Shown: positions 32,685-37,383 of the stretch, one piece after another
Layout of the letters: every line of letters begins with the position of its first letter
Position numbering within the stretch: the stretch's first letter is position 1
Assembly: GCA_028293285.1 (NCBI GenBank)
Contig: JAQGPC010000112.1
Coordinates: 1 to 37,383 of the forward strand
DNA from: Pedosphaera sp.
Lineage (GTDB): Bacteria > Verrucomicrobiota > Verrucomicrobiia > Limisphaerales > Pedosphaeraceae
Length of the DNA stretch: 37,383 nt
Reading direction: 5' to 3'
Notes under the pieces: model-generated
Told to the model about the DNA's origin: nothing
The model's input: the letters and a program-made list of their open reading frames with translations, nothing else
The model's database searches: none
Made by a program: the position numbers and the translations under genes

Positions 32685-34178
32685 ATGTCTGTACCTGAAC
32701 TCGATCCGCAAGCCCAAGCTTCCGAGGCCTCAACCGAGGTCCTTTCCGAATTCGATTCTTTGCTGAGCAAGGAATTCAAGCCCAAGACCTCCGAGGCAAA
32801 AAGCGCTGTCCAGAATGCCGTGCAGACCCTCGCGGCACAGGCACTAGGCGCTACGACGCTCATTTCTGATGACGCGATCAAAACCATCGAGGCGATCATC
32901 GCGGAGATTGACAAGAAGCTCTCGGAGCAGATCAACCTGATCCTGCACCACGAAGATTTCAAGGCCCTCGAAGGCACCTGGCGCGGTCTGCATCATCTGG
33001 TAAACAATACCGAGACGGATGAGACGCTGAAAATTAAGGTCTTCAACATTTCCAAAAAGGATGTGGGTAAGACGATCAAGAAGTACAAAGGTACTGCCTG
33101 GGACCAGAGCCCACTTTTCAAGAAGTTGTACGAAGAAGAATTCGGCATGCCCGGCGGACAACCTTTCGGCTCCATCATCGGAGATTACTATTTCGACCAT
33201 TCTCCGCCCGATGTGGAAATCCTGGCGGGGATGGCCCAGATTGCGGCAGCGGCCCATGCGCCGTTCCTCACCGCTCCCGCGCCCACGCTCCTGAACATGG
33301 ATTCCTGGAAAGAGCTGAGCGATCCGCGCGATTTGACGAAGATTTTCGGCACGCCGGAATATGCGGCGTGGAAATCCCTCCGGGAATCGGAAGATTCCAA
33401 GTATCTCGGTTTGGCGATGCCGCGGTTCCTCTCCCGCCTGCCTTACGGCGCCAAGACCTCACCCGTGGAAGACTTCGAATTCGAAGAAGACACGGACGGT
33501 GCCGACCACAACAAGTACGTCTGGTCCAACGCGGCTTACGCAATGGGAACCAACATCACCCGCGCATTCAAGCTTTACGGCTGGTGCTCGCGTATTCGCG
33601 GAGCTGAATCCGGCGGCATGGTGGAAGGTTTGCCCTGCCATACGTTCCCGACGGACGATGGTGGCGTGGACATAAAATGCCCGACCGAAATTGCAATTAC
33701 CGACCGGCGCGAAGCCGAGTTGGCCAAGAACGGCTTCATGCCGCTTTCGCACTGGAAAAATACGGACTTTGCGGTCTTCGTCGGCGCGCAATCGCTGCAC
33801 AAGCCAGCGGTTTATGACGATCCGGATGCGACTGCCAATGCAAACCTGGGTGCCCGGTTGCCTTATCTGTTCGCGACCTGCCGGTTTGCGCATTACTTGA
33901 AATGCATCGTGCGTGACAAGATTGGCTCTTACAAAGAAAGAGCTGATATGGAGACGTGGCTGAACAAGTGGATCAAACAGTATGTCTGCCCGGATCCCTC
34001 CGCCACGGAAGAAACCAAGGCCCGGCTGCCGCTCGCTGAAGGCGAAGTGGAAGTCAGGGAAGTGGAAGGAAATCCTGGATATTATACCTCCAAGTTTTTC
34101 CTGCGTCCGCATTATCAACTGGAAGGCCTGACCGTTTCATTGCGGTTGGTCTCGAAACTGCCCTCTGCCAAGAAGTAA
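32685..34178 (+). CDS. tssC: TssC (VipB), large sheath subunit
   Basis: 497 aa, normal for TssC. Recognisable sections are the N-terminal helical part, EGTWRGLHHLVNNTETDETLKI, the segment LYEEEFGMPGGQPFGSIIGDYYFDH, FLSRLPYGAKTSPVEDFEFEE, and the C-terminal FFLRPHYQLEGLTVSLRLVSKLP. These are the strongest conserved blocks of the family and include the region that interlocks with TssB and is exposed for ClpV recycling after contraction. The start has AAGGAA at good spacing. No oddities. The 113-bp gap before hcp folds into stable hairpins. Confidence 0.97.
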   Translation: MSVPELDPQAQASEASTEVLSEFDSLLSKEFKPKTSEAKSAVQNAVQTLAAQALGATTLISDDAIKTIEAIIAEIDKKLSEQINLILHHEDFKALEGTWRGLHHLVNNTETDETLKIKVFNISKKDVGKTIKKYKGTAWDQSPLFKKLYEEEFGMPGGQPFGSIIGDYYFDHSPPDVEILAGMAQIAAAAHAPFLTAPAPTLLNMDSWKELSDPRDLTKIFGTPEYAAWKSLRESEDSKYLGLAMPRFLSRLPYGAKTSPVEDFEFEEDTDGADHNKYVWSNAAYAMGTNITRAFKLYGWCSRIRGAESGGMVEGLPCHTFPTDDGGVDIKCPTEIAITDRREAELAKNGFMPLSHWKNTDFAVFVGAQSLHKPAVYDDPDATANANLGARLPYLFATCRFAHYLKCIVRDKIGSYKERADMETWLNKWIKQYVCPDPSATEETKARLPLAEGEVEVREVEGNPGYYTSKFFLRPHYQLEGLTVSLRLVSKLPSAKK

Positions 34179-34190
34179 ATAACTAAACAA

Positions 34191-34266
34191 TTCCCTGAGA
34201 GCCTCGTTAGAGGCTCGGTGCGGATCAGGGAAAGCCAATAAAAATACGGTGCCTACCGCAGGCACC
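34191..34266 (+). promoter_or_regulatory. Structured leader upstream of hcp
   Basis: An 8-bp outer stem (TTCCCTGA at 34191-34198 with TCAGGGAA at 34225-34232) encloses a perfect 7-bp hairpin (GAGCCTC/GAGGCTC at 34199-34216, loop GTTA). A second 7-bp hairpin (GGTGCCT/AGGCACC, 34248-34266) follows. Neither has a strong T-tract, so they look more like an mRNA processing or stabilising 5' structure for the abundant Hcp message than a terminator. Confidence 0.65.
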
Positions 34267-34291
34267 AAAGAACAGATAAAGGAAAACCAGT

Positions 34292-34801
34292 ATGGCTTTT
34301 GATGCATTTTTAAAGATTGAATGTGACAAGTATCCGATTAACGGTGAATCAACCGACAAGGGTCACCCGAATTGGATTCAACTCTCTGAATACAGCTTCG
34401 GAGTTTCGCAGCCGCATGCCGGTTCGCGAAGCGATAGTGGTGCCGCCACCGGTGGTCGCGCGGATTTCGAGCCGTTCACCTGCAAGAAGAGCGTGGACAA
34501 GGCTTCGAACTTCCTGATGCTTTGCTGCGCCAGCGGTTATCACATCGGCAAAATCACGGTGGAACTCTGCCGCGCCACGGGCACCAAGCAGATTTTCGTG
34601 AAGCTGATTTATACCGATTGCATCATCACCAAGGTCACTGTCAACGGCAGTGGCGGCAGTGAAGGTGAAATTCCCACGGAAGACCTGGAGTTCAACTTCG
34701 GTTCCGTTGACTTCGCCTACACCCCGACCAACCACAAGACGGGTGAAGCCGAAGCCGCTGTCAGCAAGAAGTGGGATGTAATCCAGAACGCCGCAGCTTA
34801 A
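34292..34801 (+). CDS. hcp: Hcp (TssD), tube protein
   Basis: Hcp hexamers stack to form the tube that is propelled by sheath contraction, and they also carry small effectors. The 169-aa protein shows the Hcp plan: MAFDAFLKIE at the start, a GESTDKGHPNWIQLSEYSFGV segment, FTCKKSVDKASNFLM, the strand ITKVTVNGSGG, and the C-terminal EDLEFNFGSVDFAYTP. An AAGGAAAA ribosome-binding site precedes the ATG. The stop is followed by a UUCG-loop terminator 30 bp later, which fits Hcp being made in excess of the downstream genes. There is no C-terminal toxin extension. Confidence 0.96.
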   Translation: MAFDAFLKIECDKYPINGESTDKGHPNWIQLSEYSFGVSQPHAGSRSDSGAATGGRADFEPFTCKKSVDKASNFLMLCCASGYHIGKITVELCRATGTKQIFVKLIYTDCIITKVTVNGSGGSEGEIPTEDLEFNFGSVDFAYTPTNHKTGEAEAAVSKKWDVIQNAAA

Positions 34802-34830
34802 TCGTTGCGTTGTTAATGTTTTGTTTTGAT

Positions 34831-34860
34831 GCGGCCCTCTTCGGAGGGTCGCATTTTTCT
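34831..34860 (+). terminator. UUCG-loop terminator/attenuator between hcp and tagJ
   Basis: A 9-bp stem (GCGGCCCTC at 34831-34839, GAGGGTCGC at 34844-34852, one G-T pair) with a TTCG tetraloop is followed by ATTTTTCT. The only Shine-Dalgarno-like sequence for tagJ (GGAGGG) lies in the loop/right arm of this hairpin. Confidence 0.8.
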
Positions 34861-34861
34861 A

Positions 34862-35656
34862 ATGAAAGCTGAAGAACACATTCGCGCCGGGCGCATTGAG
34901 GAAGCCTTGACCGAGCTGCAAGGCGCAATCCGGGCCAAGCCGGATGACCATCGCCTGCGGGTTTTTCTTTTCCAGCTTCAATGTGTCATGGGGCGATGGG
35001 AGAAGGCCCTGACCCAGCTTCAAGTTCTGTCCCAAATCAACGCGGACACGATGATGCTGGCGCAAATTTTTCAGCCGGTTCTATCGTGTGAAATGTTGCG
35101 CGCAGAAATCTTCGAAGGCAAGCGCACGCCCGTTATTTTTGGCGAACCGATGGAATGGGTTGGTTTGCTGGTCAGGGCCAACGAACATATTTCCCGTGGG
35201 GAATATCAGGCAGCCGAAACCCTGCGCAACCAGGCTTTCGAAGCCGCGCCAGCTTCATCGGGAACCCTCGATGGCCAGGCCTTTGAATGGATCGCCGATG
35301 TAGATTCACGGTTGGGGCCAATGCTCGAAGTCATCATGGATGGACGTTATTTTTGGGTGCCGCTTTGCCGCATCAGCAAGATACAGATGGAACGCCCAAC
35401 AGACCTGCGCGATTTGGTCTGGGTACCGGCACAATTTGTTTGGACGAATGGTGGCCAGGCTTCCGGCCATATTCCCGGACGTTATCCGGGTACGGAAAAA
35501 TCCGCCGATGGCGCGCTGCGCCTCGCACGGAAAACTGACTGGGCGGAACACGAAGGCGGTGTCGTGCTGGGATTGGGCCAGCGCATTCTGGTGACCGATA
35601 CCGGCGACCATCCCTTGTTGGAATGCAGCAAAATCGATTTGGTCCAGGCAACGTGA
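34862..35656 (+). CDS. tagJ: TagJ (ImpE-like) T6SS accessory protein
   Basis: TagJ binds the TssB N-terminus in some systems and modulates the sheath or ClpV recycling. The 264-aa product starts MKAEEHIRAGRIEEALTEL, a TPR-like helical pair (DDHRLRVFLFQLQCVMGRWEKAL) typical of ImpE. Its C-terminal part contains ADVDSRLGPMLEVIMDGRY, WVPLCRISKIQ and RPTDLRDLVWVPAQ, strong family landmarks. I chose the ATG at 34862 because it matches the family N-terminus; an ATG at 34829 would lie within the terminator hairpin. Translation may be limited by that hairpin. It is followed 20 bp later by tssE. Absent from many T6SS types, so its presence helps to classify this one. Confidence 0.93.
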   Translation: MKAEEHIRAGRIEEALTELQGAIRAKPDDHRLRVFLFQLQCVMGRWEKALTQLQVLSQINADTMMLAQIFQPVLSCEMLRAEIFEGKRTPVIFGEPMEWVGLLVRANEHISRGEYQAAETLRNQAFEAAPASSGTLDGQAFEWIADVDSRLGPMLEVIMDGRYFWVPLCRISKIQMERPTDLRDLVWVPAQFVWTNGGQASGHIPGRYPGTEKSADGALRLARKTDWAEHEGGVVLGLGQRILVTDTGDHPLLECSKIDLVQAT

Positions 35657-35676
35657 TATTTTAACCTGCTTAGCCC

Positions 35677-36177
35677 ATGGCTGAACTGACTCCTCTTGAA
35701 AAACTTCAGCCCTGTTTGTTGGATCGTTTGACTGACGACGAGCCGCACAACAAAGAGGAAAGCCGGAATCAGCGCGTTATTTCCGTGCAGAAATATCGGC
35801 GGGGAGTGTTGCGCGATTTGGAATGGCTCTTTAATACGAGCGCGCATTTGGCGGAGGAGGGGGAAGGTAAATTTCGTTTAAGCGCCTTTCCGGATGCCTT
35901 CAATTCCGTCATTAATTTTGGGACGCGCCATCTCTGCGGACTTACCGGCGTTGAACTGGCTGACCTCGAACGCCAATTGATTGAGGCCATCCATCTGTTT
36001 GAACCCCGGATTTTGCACAACAGCCTGACCGTGAAAGCCAGCGTGGATAACCATATCATGGTTTTCGAAATTCACGGGGAACTCTGGGCCAATCCGATGC
36101 CGGAACAGCTTTTTATCAAAACCAAAATTGATTTGGAAACTGGTCAATGCACCCTGGGAGATCGTGCCGATGGATGA
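35677..36177 (+). CDS. tssE: TssE, gp25-like baseplate protein
   Basis: TssE links the sheath's first ring to the baseplate, like phage T4 gp25. The 166-aa protein has the family features: LLDRLTDDEPH near the start, YRRGVLRDLEWLFNTSA, SVINFGTRHLCGLTG, LIEAIHLFEPRI, and the C-terminal beta region FEIHGELWANPMPEQLFIKTKID. A start at the ATG at 35677 gives a normal length. It overlaps the following tssF by 8 nt (36170-36177), indicating translational coupling. Confidence 0.96.
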   Translation: MAELTPLEKLQPCLLDRLTDDEPHNKEESRNQRVISVQKYRRGVLRDLEWLFNTSAHLAEEGEGKFRLSAFPDAFNSVINFGTRHLCGLTGVELADLERQLIEAIHLFEPRILHNSLTVKASVDNHIMVFEIHGELWANPMPEQLFIKTKIDLETGQCTLGDRADG

Positions 36178-37383
36178 GCGGTTGCTGGATCACTACAATA
36201 ACGAACTCCGCCATTTGCGTGAAATGGCCGGCGAATTTGCGCGTGAATTTCCCAAGATCGCGGGGCGTTTGTCACTTGACAAGGATGCGAAGGAGATTTG
36301 TCCCGATCCCTACGTAGAGCGGTTGTTGGAAGGCTTTGCCTGGTTGACGGCCCGTGTTCATCTCAAGCTCGATTCAGAATTCCCCCGGTTTACCCAATCG
36401 CTCCTTGAAACGATTTACCCGCATTATCTCTCGCCAATTCCATCGATGGCGTTGATTCGGTTCGACCCGGATGAACAGGAAGGTTCGTTGGCGGCAGGTT
36501 TTAAAGTGCCCCGAGGCACATTGCTACGAAGCACTCTTGGCAAGGGAGAGCGAACGGCTTGCACTTTTCAAACGGCGCATGATGTTCGCCTGCTGCCCTT
36601 GCAAGTGACCGAAGCCCGCTATTATACGCGCGATACCGTTGAATTAAATTTGCCCGCTAATGTACAGGGAAAAGCTGCCTTGCGCATTCGTCTTCAGGCA
36701 ACAGCGGGAAAAACCTTCAAAGACATCGGCCTCGATCCCATCACATTTTTCATCCGGGGCGCGGACGAATTTCCTTCGGCGATCTACGAGCAAATCTTTG
36801 CGCGAGGCTGCGGGTTGGTGGTCCAGTCGCCGACGGAGCGAGGTAAAAATCTCGCGTCGCTGCCGAAGAAAAATATCCGGCGGGTCGGCTTTGGCGAACA
36901 GGAAGCCTTGCTGCCGCCGAGTCCGCGCAGTTTCGAAGGATACCGGTTGCTTCGGGAATATTTTGCCTTTCCGCAACGCTTTTTATTTTTTGAGCTGTCA
37001 GGCTTTGCCGACGCCATCAAGGCCTGCACAGGCAACCAGCTTGACCTGATTATTGTATTGAAGGAGCAGGAGGCGCGGTTGGAAGGACGGATTGATGCTT
37101 CGTGTTTTGATTTGTTCTGCACGCCGGCCATCAATCTTTTCTCCAAGCAACTGGATCGTATTTCGCTCACGGACCGGTTCTCCGAATTTCACGTCGTGCC
37201 GGATCGGAATCGTCCGCTCGATTTTGAAGTGTATGAATTGGAGAATGTGACGGGCTACGGCGCAGTGGCGGGCGAGGAACAGGAATTTCGTCCATTTTAT
37301 CTGGCAAAGGATGCGGACCAGGAATCAGGTGCGTTCCATACTACTCACCGGGTGCCGCGCGTGCTGACGGCCAAGGAAAAACA
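36170..37383 (+). CDS. tssF: TssF baseplate protein, 5' part (runs off the window)
   Basis: The ATG at 36170 overlaps the end of tssE and opens a frame without a stop to the window edge (404 complete codons). The N-terminus MDERLLDHYNNELRHLREM, followed by GEFAREFPKIAGRL and DPYVERLLEGFAWLTARVHLKLD, is the classic TssF signature. Further on are the segments FTQSLLETIYPHYLSPIPSM and INLFSKQLDRISLTDRFSE. With TssG and TssK, TssF forms the wedge of the T6SS baseplate. The full protein should be about 590-620 aa, so roughly two thirds is present here. tssG is expected next. Confidence 0.95.
   Translation, partial: MDERLLDHYNNELRHLREMAGEFAREFPKIAGRLSLDKDAKEICPDPYVERLLEGFAWLTARVHLKLDSEFPRFTQSLLETIYPHYLSPIPSMALIRFDPDEQEGSLAAGFKVPRGTLLRSTLGKGERTACTFQTAHDVRLLPLQVTEARYYTRDTVELNLPANVQGKAALRIRLQATAGKTFKDIGLDPITFFIRGADEFPSAIYEQIFARGCGLVVQSPTERGKNLASLPKKNIRRVGFGEQEALLPPSPRSFEGYRLLREYFAFPQRFLFFELSGFADAIKACTGNQLDLIIVLKEQEARLEGRIDASCFDLFCTPAINLFSKQLDRISLTDRFSEFHVVPDRNRPLDFEVYELENVTGYGAVAGEEQEFRPFYLAKDADQESGAFHTTHRVPRVLTAKEK

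Overview
The window is dominated by a type VI secretion system (T6SS) locus of a Gram-negative (outer-membrane) bacterium. Moderate GC, several highly expressed-looking genes that start without a Shine-Dalgarno sequence, and an unusual TagF/FGE fusion suggest a non-proteobacterial lineage such as Verrucomicrobiota or another PVC relative. The taxonomic guess is inference, and no rRNA or universal marker is present to prove it.

Layout. (1) 1-3978, + strand: the 3' part of a repeat-rich TpsA-like exoprotein (462-bp tandem units) followed by its TpsB/FhaC-type outer-membrane transporter. (2) 4250-14162, + strand: a tightly packed T6SS operon of an unrecognised 306-aa protein, TssK, TssL, TssM, a TagF-like-TM-FGE/SUMF1 fusion, and TssA, closed by a strong bidirectional terminator. 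(3) 14241-31762, all - strand: a 17.5-kb effector-like island of ten further genes plus a kinase-like gene at its far end. (4) 32155-37383, + strand: the second half of the T6SS (TssB, TssC, Hcp, TagJ, TssE, and the start of TssF, which runs off the window). VgrG, PAAR, ClpV, TssG and TssJ are not seen here; TssG and ClpV would be expected just beyond the right edge.

The island is the most novel part. Five of its proteins begin with the same ~105-aa domain (core motifs VTPKP, GKLLDD, CGDGKR, EQKC), followed by an acidic stretch and a Pro/Thr/Gln-rich linker. In two the domain is fused directly to a large protein: one with a PI3/4-kinase-like C-terminus, one with a nucleotidyltransferase-like motif. 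In two it sits on a mid-sized 'carrier' protein (350 and 416 aa) that shares a second C-terminal domain, and each carrier gene is immediately followed by a large protein lacking the N-domain (633 aa with a papain/C39-like Cys-His-Asp triad; 959 aa with a His-rich C-terminal toxin-like segment). One copy is free-standing (120 aa). Nearly all island proteins also carry copies of one helical-hairpin repeat. I infer a modular T6SS cargo system in which the N-domain is a recruitment or loading tag used in cis or, via carriers, in trans.

Likely workings: TssL/TssM form the membrane complex, TssK/E/F the baseplate, TssA the assembly cap, TssB/C the sheath and Hcp the tube; the TagF-FGE fusion may join both ends of the post-translational (threonine-phosphorylation type) control pathway in one polypeptide. 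Control signals seen include a near-consensus promoter in front of the island's NTase/carrier unit, a TTGACA promoter in front of tssB, a structured hcp leader, and a UUCG-loop terminator between hcp and tagJ.
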